Of a DNA stretch of 64,000 nucleotides, positions 24,901 to 39,900 are shown piece after piece. Below the pieces are notes generated by a model that was not told where the DNA came from, ran no database searches, and worked only from the letters and a program-made list of their open reading frames with translations. The translations under genes were made by a program, and so were the position numbers. Source of the DNA: Hippopus hippopus (taxonomy: Eukaryota > Mollusca > Bivalvia > Cardiida > Cardiidae); assembly GCA_946811185.2 (NCBI GenBank), contig OX328111.1, positions 43,822,388-43,886,387 on the forward strand, given 5' to 3'. Position 1 is the first letter of the stretch; every line of letters starts with the position of its first letter.

Positions 24901-27900
24901 CTCAGGGTTCTTAAAACCTTTTAGCATTTGTCCTTGAATGGGTATAAAGATTGTTGGATTAGAAGAAAATGCTGGTTTCCTTTACTCACAATGTTTTCAA
25001 AAGCCTTCTTTCTCAAGATTTTGTTTAAAATGTGAGATTTTGTGGCCGAGGGTTGGCCCTTTACCACACAAGAATATTTTTAACCAGTCAATATTGAAAG
25101 CATCCCAAGTTGACAAATTTAACATCAATTAAAAAATAGTGTTCATCTTCAGTAGGATAGAAAACATTGTGGGAAAAGGAGAAAATGCTGGTTGCAAGCA
25201 TTTCCTCCTTTTCCCACAATGTTTTCTACTCAGTCAAGAAAACTTAAGTCCATTTTGTAGCTCTTTCAAATTTGTCGTCTACAGATGCTTTCAATTTTGA
25301 AGGGTCTAAAATTTGTTGTTGGGGGTTAAGGGTTCAATTAATTCCTTGGTTTGGTGATTGAAGCTTTAAAATTGTTTGTCAAAGGCTCTTGCTTTAATCA
25401 CAGCTTGTGCCACTAGTAATGAGGAGTGTTCTTCAAGCAGAAGATCTCAGGTTCTTGTAATGGTCCAGTGCAGGCTTCCAGTTGCCGTGGCAAGGAAATT
25501 GAAAATTAATTATGAGAGGCCTTCTTTGTTTCTCTGATCTCATTTCTAGTGATCTATGGATGAAATGACGGAATGAATTTGTTTAACCCTTTACCATTTG
25601 GCAAAATTTTGGACTCTTTCATTTTGAAGGAAGTTACAGACACTGATTCAAATGTTTTTCAGATGATAGTATTTGTCCTTGAATAGGTGTAAAACATTGT
25701 GGGAAAAGGAGAAAATGCTGGTTACCAGCATTTTCTCCTTTTCAAATGGTAACCAGTATTTTCTCCTTTTCTCAATCTGTTTTCAAAAGGTTTCTTTGTA
25801 AGGGTCGTTTAAACTTGGGATTGTGTGGTAAAGGGTTAAGTTTTGGATTTTGTAAACCAAATTGTAACAGAAACAGATTATAAAATGTTATTTTATTTTA
25901 TAGGAGATGACAGCCTATCAGCCACTGAGTCCAAACAAGACTCAAGAAACAAATACACTGAGATATAGAGGATTAGAGGTAAAGTGACTTATTGATGTTA
26001 TAATTTAGAAATAATGTAGATGCATTCGCTTCTGATAACTTTTGCAAACAGTGTTTTAGAAGGAAAATAAGCTAACTTGGATTGACTTCATTTGCTCTTT
26101 CTGGCATTTCGTCAACTCATTTTTTGCAAATTTGTGGCAAGAAGAGAAGCTAATTGCAATGAGCTTCAAAAGTTGCCAGTTGCTTAATGACAGAAGTTAT
26201 TATGATTATGATTTATTATACATCTATAAATGATCTGACTAAAATATTATGTACTTTATCAACACATATACAACAGACCAGAAAATTCTTTCAGTCTCAC
26301 ATATGCACCCTGTATAAGTTTTAAAACAAATTGTGTATGTAGTCTTGTGTAGAACGTTACTGTTTTCACAAACTACTTTTATGCTTTTTTTGGGGGGGCT
26401 CCTTCTGTCGAATCCAAAAAGTGTGAGGTTCAGGTATATTTTGTGATATATCTCTTTACAATTATAAAGGAAAGGTATATAAATAAGGGAAGATTAACGC
26501 ATTACGAGTTGAAAGCATTTGCAGACGAAAAATTAAATGTAAAATATGGAACCTGTTTATCATGGAGGTAGAAAACATTGTGGAAAACGGAGAAAATGCT
26601 GGTTACCAGCATTTTCTCCTTTTTCCACAGTGTTTTCAAAAGCTGTTTTACTTTGGGTCATTAAAATTGGTGATTGTGCAGTAACGGGTTAAAACAATCT
26701 GCTGTGTGGTCCTATCAGGTCTCATTGCATGTGTATGGAGGTGTGTATCTGATTTGACTTCAGTCTCATCTGATACCCACCTCATTACACACACAACTGA
26801 ACTTGACATGATGTGACCACACAAAAATACAGACAGATATAATACTCCATTAGTATAACACATTATGGTATATTATTTTCTAGGGCTTTTGGGCAGCCAT
26901 CACACCATTTAACTTTACAGCCATTGGTGGCCATCTCTGTTCTGCCCCAGCACTTATGGTAAGAAATTGACATTTTCAGCTCGACTTTTTTCTTAGAAAT
27001 TGTCTGATGTAATAACCCTGTCAATGTTGGCATCTGCATAGTTGTAGCCAGTACATCATAATCTCTCTGCCATAACTTGCCTTTGTCACTACAAAACTTT
27101 GATTTAGATTCAAAATATTAAATATTAACTCTTTCATTACTGAAAAAATAAATTGCATTTTCTCAAAGGCTACAAATACAATTCTGTTTCTGAAAGATCG
27201 AGAGACAGTTTTGTCATAATCTAGAATACAGCAGTGTCCAGTGTATATCAGAGATCAGAGTCTGATCTTGATCTACACTGTTCACAATAGCTCCTGGATT
27301 GGTCTATAATATGGAAAGAGTTAAATTGAGATCAGAATCAAAAGGAAATTTCGGTGTTAACATATTTTGCAGAATTGATCTATTCCACTATCATTGCTTT
27401 GTTTATATCGGGATAGTTTTCTTTGAGAATGATTATCATTGGGTAGACCTTCTGTATTGATGAATTGTGTAGATCAGAATCTTACATTCACACTGTTCAA
27501 TATTTTCTGATGAAGGGTTCATAGGCTAGAATGGGTTTGAGCCTGATATGTAGCACTGGGTTTTTCATGGGGGATGTCTTTGGACAAGACACATCAGAGC
27601 CCTAGCCTAGTACTGATGAAACTAGAAAATATACATGAATATGTAAGCTGTCATGGTTATGTGTCTAAAATAATATTGAAAGCAGCTTAAAGCACTCTTC
27701 AATCATCCATCAATCAATCTATCTAGCCTAGAAGCTTCATGCACGTTTACACATGGACTCGTTAGGTATCAGGAAATCATTGAAAGTGAATAAGGTATGG
27801 GGAACTGAAAATTACTTTTTTGAACAGTATTTGACGTGCTTCTTGTTTGAGATGAAAATGAATCCATTTTAACCCTTTACCTGATGAAAAAATTTTAGCC

Positions 27901-30900
27901 ATTTCCAAATTGGAAGCATTTGCAGATAACAATTTCAGTGTGGCTCAAATGGTGCAATTTTTCTTTGATAGGGTAGAAAATATTGTGGGGAAAAGGAGAA
28001 AATGCTGGTTACCAGCATTTTCTTCTTTTTCCACAATGTTTTCAAAAGGCTTCTATCCCAGGGTTGTTGAAAGTCGTCATTGTGTGGTAAAGGGTTTAGC
28101 AATCTGGATCTTTCACTGGTGAGGCACTTGCCTTGTGAGTAACTGATTCTTGATTCAAGTTCTGTACCAGAACTCTTTTTCCTCTTGGCTTTATAATAAT
28201 AGATTAATGTTTCTGACTTGACCACTGTAGGGTAATGTATGCTTGTGGAAACCCTCAGACACGGCTGTGTTATCCAACTACACAGTATATAACATATACA
28301 GAGAGGCAGGTCTCCCTGCTGGTGTCATCAATTTTGTTACGGCTGATGGTCCAAACTTTGGAAATACCATAACAGCGTCACCACACCTTGCTGGAATCAA
28401 TTTTACAGGAAGTGTAAAGTAAGTTCAGACAAGTTTTTGTTGATTACTCTGTAGTAGCTTTCCTGTTTCACTGAAGGCGATAATGTGTTGGCCATCAGTT
28501 CATTTCTGGGTCATCATTCCTTTTGTCTGTCCATCCATCCATCCATCCATCCATTTATCCCCATGAATCTGGATCCTTCTGTAATTCATGACCTACAGTA
28601 CAGCCATAGTGTTGTTTCTGTCGTTTGTGACATGTTGCGAGATTCCATGATAAAGTTGCCACAGTTGCTTGAGAAGATATCACATATATTGTGTTTTTAA
28701 GTGTTATATGAGAAAAGTCATTTTATTGTGAGGAGATTATCATGTCACATGTCATGAAATCTTGCTGAAAATGTCTGATGTGTTAATTTGACTCTTAACC
28801 CATTACCACACAATCCCGAATTTTATCGACCTCAAGAAAAAGGACTTTTGAAAACATTGTGGGAAAGGAAGAAAATGCTGATAACCAGAATTTTCTTCTT
28901 TTGTAAAATTTTGTTGTGTGGTAGAGTTAACTTTTTACCAAACAACAAAATTTTAGACCAGTCCAAATTGAAAGCATTTGCAGATGACAAAATATATGCG
29001 ACTGAAAAATTCAAAGTAGTAGTGGAAAAGTAGAAAATATTGTTGGAAAAGGAGAAAATGCTGGTTACCAGCATTTTCTCCTTTTCCCACAATATTTTCA
29101 AATGCTGGCTTTCACAGGGTCGTTAAAACTCGGGATTGTGTGGGAAAGGGTTAAAGGGTTAAGTGAAATGGACTAGGTTACACTACCCACTTATCTGTCT
29201 TACTTGTCTTACTGTTACATTTACAGCACATTTAAGACATTACAGAAAATGGTGGCCCAAAATCTGGACATTTACAAATGCTACCCAAGACTAATGGGAG
29301 GTATTTATTTACCTGTATACTATAATCTCTGAAAGGATTTATTTACAAGTATTTTGTTAGCTTGGCTGTTTTTGAACAAAGCATTGAGATACTGTCAAAG
29401 CCTTGTTGCTGTCTGTGCCATAGGCGTTGTCATGCAAAAACTTTGACATTTGATATCTCTGTCACTACTATGTTTACTTCAAACTCGGACTAATTGTTAA
29501 CTATCGAAAGGGGAACCCATACAACAGGGACAGGAAACCATCAAAATAATTTTGATACAGTTATGCTGCTTTTTCAAGGTAGAAATTTCAGTTAGCACCT
29601 GCATGCGGTGCTCTTGTTTTATCTTTGAGCTATTTATAGAGTGTTTCTGTGTTTGCTAGGATGTTTGTTATAAACAATTTGTTATTGAACTCTTTTCCAA
29701 ATGCCAACATTTTGGATAAAGTAGTCTAATTGAAAAACACTTGCAGGCGACAAGTTACATGAGACTCAAATGTTGGGTTTTGTCTTTGTTTGGATATAAA
29801 ACATTGTGGGAAAAGTAGAAAATGTTGGTGACCAGCTTTTGAAAACATTTTGGTATGTGAAGAAAATGCTGGTAATCTCCTTTGACTGAAAAAAATTCAC
29901 TTTTTTTCATGAAATTGCTGACCATAAACATCTTATTAAAGAAAGGTCAAATTTGATGAGTGAAGAATATTTCTCATTCTCAGAATGTGGTGGTAAAAAC
30001 ATGCATTTTGTGCACAAGAGTGCAAACCCAGAGAATGTGATATTTGGCAGCATCTTGAGTGGTTTTGAATTCAGTGGTCAAAAATGTTCCGCACTCTCTA
30101 GAATGTATGTTCCGGAATCCATGTGGCCTAAGATCAAAGACGGGATGTTGAAGATTCACAAGGAGATAAAACTTGGCTCTGTCCTTGATGGCGAAACATT
30201 CCTGTCTGCTGTGATCGATGATAAGGTATTTGCTTTTATCACATAATAGCCTTGTTTTCAGTGTAATACAGCTATTATGAATATTCTTACCTTACACACA
30301 TTTGAGACAAGCAAATAGCACTTTGTTTGTTGAACGCTCTGTAATCATATGCCTCATTTCTTAGACTTTGCTGACCCAGATTTCTTTGTGAAATTAATTG
30401 TCAAAATTAGTGATCCTGACAAAGCAGCAAATTTTATCATCTTAAATCATTATCAGCTAGTTTCTATGGAACTGTTTTTTGCCCAAAATGTACCTGTCAA
30501 AGAAGCAAATAGACTTCATGTAAATTTCAATACACATGTACATGTAGGCCTATGTTTTAACACATGAACTATAGTTCTTGAGATACAGTTATATGATAAA
30601 AAAAAATCAGACCTTTCCTTGGCTTTTGAGGTAAAAATTCCATGAGACTCATCAACAAAAAAACATTGTTAAGCTTGCCAAAGGCTTGCTTAATAACATT
30701 TATTCTAGATAGTCTCTTTGTATTAACTCTTACCAGTCAAAAAAAGTTCTTGATTTGACCAAATCCAAAAAATCTGCATACGACAAATTATGCCGCAAAG
30801 ATTTTAAGTATTTTTGTATTTAATTATTTTTTACGCTATGATTCTCCTTTCTTTTTTTCCATACAAATGTGTTAGCAGATTTTCATTTGATTTTAAACAT

Positions 30901-33900
30901 GACTTTATTTTTCTATTTGATGAGTTTGATTATGGGCAAAATCTGTCGAAATTATTCTGTTTTTATAGTTTTAAAATTGTTAAAATCCAGGAAGTCTTTG
31001 TTTCCATCAAACAATTGTTCATAAACAGATTAAACCTTTACCACACAGTCCCGAATTTTAACAACCCTAGGAAAGCTTTTGAAAACATTGTGGGAAAAGG
31101 AGAAAATGCTGGTGAACAGCATTTTCTCCTTTTCCTACAATGTGTCAAAAATGATATCAAAAACAGAAATTATCATTTGAGCTACATTTAATTTGTTGTC
31201 TGCAAATGCTTTCAATTTGGACGAGTACAAAATATTGTCATTTGGTCAAGGGTTAAAGGGACAAAATACAAAATTTTGTTTACAATTTTTTTTTTTTTTA
31301 AGAAAACACAAGTAAATATAAGTTGCCATTATAGGGCAGATGGTAGAGTTGATGACCCTGTTTTTGAAGGTCATGGGTGTGAGACCCATGGGAGGTATTC
31401 AGTCTATCAATTTTGTTTTCATATTTCATATTTTCAGTCTTTTGCTAGAAACAAGGCATACCTGGATCATGCCAAGAGCTCAGACAACTTGACTGTGGTG
31501 GCAGGAGGTCATTGTGATGACAGGTATATAAACTTTGTCAATAGTTAACTTTTTACTGAATGACACAATTTTGGTTACCAGCATTTTCTCCTTCTCCCAC
31601 AATGTTTTTAAAAGCCTTCTTCTTTATGGTTGTCAAAAGTAGGGATTGTGTGGTAAAGAGCTGCCAGTAACTGTACAGTTCTCCAGTCCATCTTTATATT
31701 AGCTTGTGCTGTTTAAGAAGAAAACATTGCAGTATTGTCAAAGCTTTGTTGTCATCTGTGTCTGTGTAGTGAGAAAATTTTCACATGTTCTAATATCTCT
31801 GTCAATACTGTATTCTTTACTACACAACAAAATTTTAGACCCATCCAAATTGAATGTATTTGCAGACAAAAATACAAAAGTGACTCAAATGATGGAACAT
31901 GTTTTGAATAGGGTAGGAAACATTTTGGGAAAAGGAGAAAATGCTGGTTACCAGTATTTTCTCTTTTTCTCACTTTTTCAAAAGCCTTCTTTTTGGTCGT
32001 TAAATAGGATTGGGCGGCTGAAACCACCTCTGGTTTTAACCAGTGGTTTTAACCAGTTTTAACTGCCCCAGTCAATACTCGCAAAAGTGGTCAGTACTGG
32101 TCAATACTAGTCAGACTGGTCGATTGAAAATTTTAAGTGTTTGTTTGTGTGTTGAACTGAAATATTTAGTCAGGTTTTAATGCTTTCTATTTATTAAAAA
32201 AAAAAACTGTTTTGTCCCTGCCAAGGGTACTTCACAGGTTTTTAATGTCATGACCTTAGCACAGACTTCTGCATTACAGTCCAGGCACCTAACACTAGTC
32301 CGTTTTTTATCATCAAGGGTAGAATAGAAGTTCTATACAGGGTCTTTAAGCTTCATTTTAGTGCAATAATTAAGACATTTTGTTTGTATTGTAAGCATAA
32401 TTTATGATAGCAGCAGATAACAGAATGACCATTCTTTCACACATTTGAATATATATACAGATGTCACAAAATTACTATTTTGACTGTTTTGGAAGAAAAC
32501 ATTGAGGTATTGTCATGGCTATGTTATCAACTGTGTCTGTGTTGTGTGAAAATTTTCACATATTTTAATAGCTGTCATTACTTAGTTTAGTTATTTTTAT
32601 ACATATTTATTTTACATCGTTTGAGAAACAAGTTCTTACAACTTGTACTAATCTCTCTCAATTCTGCTTCCTGGGAACTAAACCAGTACTCGTGCTAAAT
32701 GTGTGGGCCAATGAACACTCCAAAAGTTGACCCACTCCAGGGTATCAAACTCGGGACCTTATGGTTACGAGGCCAAGGCTGTACCTCACAACCACAGACA
32801 CCACACAAAAGATGTTAACTTCAAAATTTAGCTAGTCGTTAACTATTAAAATGGAAACCAATACAAGAAAAGCAGATAACCCTCAGAATACTTTTGACAC
32901 AGTTAACTCTTTACCATGTGATCCTAGGCATCAGGATTTTCTCCTTTTCCAGCAATCTTTTCCATGTTTTCAAACACAAATTACATCATTTGAGACATTT
33001 CATTTTTTTCCTGAAAGTGTTTTAATATGGGAAAGGTCTATGATTTTGTTGTTGGTAGAGCTTGTTCATGTCAGTTGTCCACACTTTACAAGACGTTGGG
33101 TAATTCTCCTTTGCTTGAATATTTTCGGAGTCTTTCAGAACGGCTTTTACTAAAAGAAAGTGACCTGTTTCTATTTGGTTGAAATGATAGGATTTGGCTG
33201 TGATAAGTTAGAAAATACATATCAGGTGATAAAATGCATTCAGATTTAAAGTATACAACTTAAAAAGTATGGAAAATATTATGAAGATGACAATCTGTAA
33301 TTGTGTGGTTGGTCCAAGTGTTAGTTGAGGGCAAAAAGTAAACAAAATATAGGGGTGACCTGGCAACTTTTAACCTAGTTTTGAAATTAATTTCTCTGTC
33401 AGCTACTAACACTTTGATTGACCGCGCAGTACCAGATTGTCATCTTCTTAATAATTTCCATACTTTAAAATGGTATGATTTAAATTTTTATGTACCGGCT
33501 TTGTTTACTTTTGGCAGCTATTTGTATTTTTTTACAAGATGGACATCTTTAATCATTTCGTTTAGACTTTCCTCATTTTCCGGTTGTGCGTGAAAATTGA
33601 TGAGCAACATGTCAGTTCTGTTTTGTAGTACCTGCTGGTAGTATCGAGGGGCACAAATAATAATGAGTTATTGTACTTTTTAAAATCTTTTTTTTTACAG
33701 CACAGGATATTTTGTTGAGCCCACAATCATTGAGACAAAAGACCCAAAAGATAAAATCATGAAGGAGGTCAGTATGTCTTTGTATTTCCCTTATCCATTC
33801 TCTTATTTCACTGCCATGATTATGAAAACATTGTAAACTGTGTACTCTGTAACCTTTTACCTCACAATCTCAAGTTTTAACAAACCCTGACAGAGAACGA

Positions 33901-36900
33901 TTTTAAAACAGTGTGGGGAAACGAGAAAATGCTGGTAACCAGCATTTTCTCCTTTTCACACAAAGTTTTCTACCTTTCACAGAACCCCATAATTTGAGCC
34001 ATATCTAGTTTGTCTTTGGCAAGTGCTTTCAACACATACAAGTCTTAAATTTTGTCATCTGGTAAATAATTAACTCTTTCCTGTATAAAAAATGTTTGAA
34101 TCTTCCTTATTCAAAGCCATTGCAGATGACAAACTCAGAATTGGTACATACGGCTTGCAATATGCAAAAAAGGGCATCCGGACATCTGCGTAAAGTGTCG
34201 TCTCAGATCAGCCTGCGCAGTCCCCGCAGGCTAATCTGAAACGACACTTTCCATTTTTGTGCATTTTTCTGCTTTGCGCAAGTCTACTGTACCTTAAAAT
34301 CTAATGAAGTGTAAAGTGCCGTCTTGGATTAGCCTGCACGGACTGCGCAGGCTGATCCGAGACGACACTTTACGCAAATGTCGGAATGCCCCTTTTTGCA
34401 TGTTGGAAGCCATATAAGGTTAAATTCTCTGATCGGGTAGAAAACACTGGGAGAAAGGAGAAAATGCTTCTTACCAACATTTTCTCCTCTTCCAACTATG
34501 TTGTCAAAAGCCTTCTCTGTAAGGGTCATTAAAACTCGGGATCCTCTGATTTACCCTTTACCAAACAACAAAATTTTAGATTTAGTCGAATTGAAAGCAT
34601 TTGCAGACGACTAATTGAATGTGTCTAAAATGATAGGACTTTTCTCTGCAAGGGTAGAAAGCATTGTGGAAAAAGGAGAAAATGTTCTCCAAGGCCTTCT
34701 CTTTCAGGGATTGTATGGTAAAGAGTTAAGGGTCAAAGCGGCTTATCCAGAGTTATGTGCTGTAAATCCAAACATTTTTGTAAATGACTAATAAGTAGTA
34801 CAAAATGACTTTCTATTCTCCTTATAGATGGTTGATGTCTTGGATGGGAAAATTTATTAGGCAAAGCATGAGAATTTTATCTTGTGAGCCGAGCCTGATT
34901 AACTTTCCAAATCTGAGACACTAATCATCTATTTAATTTGTCCTGTTACTCATTTACATGTATAATCCATGTTTGACCAAATTGAATATCTTGCCCTAAA
35001 TAGCGCACATTTTTACCACATCTTTTTTGCTATGGGTGAAAATCAAGAACTATGTAAAGCGTTCAAGTATATTATGCAGCTATAATAATAACATTAATAA
35101 TAATGGCTACATCATAGAATGTGACGCTCACGGGCAGAAAAACGTTGTGTCTACAAAGACAGATGTTTCTCTGTTTTTTGTGTTTTATAGAAAGGAAATG
35201 AGTGAGTTAAGATTTTGAAACTATTTACAAAAATCTAAATTCAATGACAGTTTTTTTACCCCCTACCTATGAAGTAGAGAGGGCTAAACTGGTTTCATCA
35301 TGTCTGTCTGTCCATCATTCTGTGTTTTTGTTTCTGTGTTTTAACTCAAAACGCCATTTGACCTAGGACCCTGAAACTTACTACAAATGTTGCTCATGAC
35401 CCAAGAGGTACCCTATTGTTTTTTGGTCACATAGGTCAAAGATCAAGGTCACAGGTGAACTTTGTTTGAAAATCATTTCCGTGCTCTAACTCAAAAGCTG
35501 TTTGACCTAGGACCCTGAAACTGAACTACAAGTGTTGCTCATAACCCAAGGAGGTGCCATATTGTTTTTGGGTCACATGGGTCAATGGTCAAGGTCAAGG
35601 TGAACTTTGAAAATCATTTCCGTTCTCTAATTGTGCTGCTTCAGTGACAAGGTGCTGGTGGGGGGTATTTGTCAACTGTGCAACAGTTCTACTTGTTGAT
35701 AATACTTTCATTCAATCATTGAGATGCTTTTTCTAAAGCTGTCCCAGCTGGCAGGTGTGCTTCTCTACTGTCACATGACAACTGATGGATAACCAAGAAA
35801 TTATACAGTGTCCTGTTATCGAGTTGAAATTATTGTATATGACAGGTATGGTGGCATATTTCTGCCGTGAGATACGAGATAGCTATTGTGATAATTTAAG
35901 AGAATTATCATGATAAAACAAAGTTTCCTGGAAATATTATCTAGATAATAAAAAAATTCATGTTAAAGATATCGGATAATTCTAACAAAAAAATTTGTGT
36001 TAAAGATATCCCGATAATTCTAATTGTTATCATGATTTTTCTTCCTATCGTGCCCATAACTGACATTCACGGTATTTATAATTAGACACAGTTTCGGAAC
36101 ATCTTCGTCTACAACCTTATGAATTCTTTTCCCTATATGGTTTTAAAGTTGTTCGTAGGAGGCATTTTGAGTCGTCTTTGTGATTTTGCAGACTTCTGTT
36201 CATTTCCAGTCTTGTCAAAATTTACCAATTAAGCTACAATTGTTAATGATTCGAATTTTTACTTACTGCAACTTTGTGAAGTCAAAAAGTACTGAGTTCA
36301 TCCAAATGATAAATTTTCTATATATAGATATCGAGAAACAGAACTATCACGATAATTTTATCTCGAATGTCAGCTTTGTGCACGATTCAGAAATTTTGCG
36401 TTTAAATATTAAGTTTATTGTGATATTTTTTTCTGGAAACTTTTCACTATCTCAGTAAAATTTCCAGGAAACTAATTTATCGCGATTGTTTTATAAAATG
36501 ATCATGATAGCTATCTCGTATCTCGTGGCAGAAATATGGCACCACAGACAGGATAAGTCAAGTTAACGATCTTGTTTAATGTTACAGGAGATTTTTGGAC
36601 CAATAGTTACAGTTTATCCCTATCCAGATGATGATTATTTAGAGATAGCTAAACTGGCCAATGAAACATCTCCTTTTGCTCTCACTGGTGCCATATACTC
36701 GGAGGACAAGTAAGTGTATTGTTGGACAGTGTTTCAGTGACTTTTAACATACAATGCTGAGTATAACAACTTTAAGAGATAAGGATCTAGAAAATATTGT
36801 TGGAAAAGGAGAAAATGCTGGTTACCAGCATTTTCTCCTTTCTCACAATATTTTCTGCCCTGTCAAAGACGAGTGTCATTTGCTGTTGAATTACACTTGT

Positions 36901-39900
36901 CTAAAATTCTGTTGTGTGTTAAAGAGTTAAACTTCATTACTAAGACACAAACAAAATTAATTTAGTTACTTAGTTTTACAATCCCAAGTTTTAGCAACCC
37001 TGATGAAGAAGGCTTCTGAAAATACTGTTGGAAAAGGAGAAAATGCATGTAATTTCAGATTTTTTCTTTAACCACCGTGAAGAAAAAGGGCGTTTGAAAA
37101 CACTGTTGGAAAAGAAGAAAATACTGGTAAAAAAAATTTGCAGATGACAAATGTGTCTAGGATGCTGGTATTTGTCTCTGAAGGGGTTGTAAACATTGTT
37201 TGAAAAGGGAAATCCCCAGCTTGTGGGGGAGATAGAAATAGCTCAGCTGTCGCACTACAGCAGGGGTAAGACACACACACACACCCCCCCACCCCCCGTG
37301 CTTGCCTTCTTGCCGTGGGCTGCAACTCATTTCGTTCAATCCTGGTGGTTGAGTGGATTCAGAGCTCGGCCCTTTGATAGCTCTGTTTTTGCAACACACC
37401 ACTTTGGCCTTGAACTGAACTAAACGAGAGGTCAGGAAAGCCCGTCCTGATCAATCGGCTGGTCATGCCTTGCCCTAGGGCATCTAATATGTTCTTTCTC
37501 TTGCACCCTTCTCTCAATTAAAATTACTGTCTTCTCCATATCTATTCCACACTCTTTTCAGATTTTATATTTCTTGTTCTGCCCTAGAAGGCGGTGGCTC
37601 ATGGGTCAATTGGGTGAAAGTTCTTTGGTATTTGGCTAACATTTGTAACCTCTCAATGATCGTCTAAGCTTGGTAGGACTTTCTGCGAGAATGCATCTGT
37701 CCAGTCTAGCCCTTTCATACCGAGTATACCACTTATGTATCCCTGTCATGGTCTGCGAATGCATAGGTGGTGAAACTTTACACACAAACATGGCGTCCCA
37801 AAAAAAGGCCAAGCTCAATGAAAGCAAACGCCCTCTTTCAGATAGTGAATCTGAAACAGAACCTTCAATTTCTACTTCTTCTTTTCACTCTCCACGTTTT
37901 ATTGTTATCTAGTCCCAAGATCCCTCAAAACCTATAACAAAACTCTCTCCTATCATAATAGAAAAACAAATAACTAGTATCCTTGGAACTCCAAAATCTG
38001 TCAAAGAACTTAAAGACCAGACCCTTCTAGTTGAATGTCTCACTAATCAGCAAGCACTGAATCTTTTAAAAGACACAAAATTCTTTTACACAGACGTTAA
38101 AATTTTCCCACATCCTTAACTCAATTCTTGTAAAGGAGTAATTAGATGTAAAGAACTTACCTACTGCAACTCCTTGCAAGAAATTAAAGACAACCTGAAA
38201 CAACAGGGTGTATCCGATGTTCAGCGGATTTCTGTACACAGAGATGGAGAACAGAGACTCACAAACACATACATTTTAACATTTTCTTCACCTGTTCTTC
38301 CAACATCTATCAAGATAGGCTTTCAAATTGTAAAAGTAGATGTGTATGTGCCAAATCCCTTGCGATGTTTTAAATGCCAGCGGTACGGCCATCACATCAG
38401 TAAATGTCCAAACCAAGAAACATGCTCTAAATGTGCTCATCAAGGACCTGACCATGACAGTACTACATGTTCAAATCCTCCTCTTTGCATTAATTGTAAG
38501 TCTCCACACTCTACTTTTTCAAGAGAGTGTCCTGTATGGAGGGAAGAAAAAGAAATCCTGTCCATTAAATACAGCAATAATGTTAGCTTTCCAGAAGCAA
38601 GGAAAATATTTGAACAACGCAAGAAAACCTCTTCTAGTCCTAGCTATGCAGGTGTTGTTGGCTCATCAACTGAAAAGGACGACTGCAGCACTTGTAAGAT
38701 TCTTGCGAAAGTTCTCCTTCAAAAATTTCCTGATGTAGCTACTGAGCTGAAAGAACTCCTCCCTCCATCCACCTTGTCCAAACTAATTCCTGACTCTCCA
38801 TACTCTCCATCTGCGTCTAAAACAAACAAAACCTCTTCTGCACCCTCAAAACCCACAAACTCAAAGTATTTCTTCACAAAAAGCTTCAAAGCCATCTCCC
38901 CCTTCACAACAGCCTCCAAAGAAACCCCAACCTCCGTCTTCACAGTCTGCAATTAAATCTAACGTTTCATCTAAAGATAACAAATCTAATCATGCACCTA
39001 GATCTCCTAAAAGGTCTTCTTCCAAACCTAAACCACAATCTAGAGATGCCTATGGATCTTGTGAAATCACAGTCAGATTAAATTATCCTGTCCCTACCTC
39101 CAACTGATTTTTGGAGCTAGAGGACATGGATGCAGATGCTGAAAATCTGGAAGGTGAGGCTTCAGATTCAGAAGCCTCTATCTGGTCCGTTTCTAAAGAT
39201 CCTTGGAACAAGGACACTGACACTTTGCACTCGTCCAAACCCAAGACAACTGTAATGAACTCTTAATCAATCTATTTTAAAATGCATTGGTTTACAGCCT
39301 CTTTTTAGCTCACCTGAGCAGGAAGTGCTCATGGTGAGCTATTGTGATCGTGCTGTGTCCGGAGTGCGTCGTGCGTCGTTGGTCGTCCGTTGTCAACATT
39401 TTACCTTGTGTACACTCTAGAGGCCACATTTTCAGTCCGATACTCATGAAACTTGGTCAGAATGTTTGCCTTGATGATATCTCAAACTAGTTCGAAAATG
39501 GGTCATGTCGGGTCAAAAACTAGGTCACTAGGTCAAATCTTAGAAAAACCTTGTGTACGCTGTAGAGGCCACATTTTCAGTCCGATACTCATGAAACTTG
39601 GTCAGAATGTTTGCCTTGATGATATCTAGGACAAGTTTGAAAATGGGTAATGTCGGGTCAAAAACTAGGTCACTAGGTCAGATCTTAGAAAAACCTTGTG
39701 TACGCTCTAGAGGCCACATTTTCTGTCCAATACTCCTGAAAGTTCGTCAGAATGTTTGTCTTAATGATGAAAATGGGCCATGTTGGGTCAAAAACTAGGT
39801 CACCAGGTCAAATCTTAGAAAAACCTTGTGTACGCTCTAGAAGCCACATTTTCAGTCGGATACTCATGAAAGTTGGTCAGAATGTTTGTCTGGATGATAT

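Noticed and set aside
31333..31395. Genuine tRNA gene
   Set aside because: Box A/B-like words are present but the stems do not pair into a full cloverleaf. The same holds for the SINE heads at 17636, 19800, 59330 and 60010.
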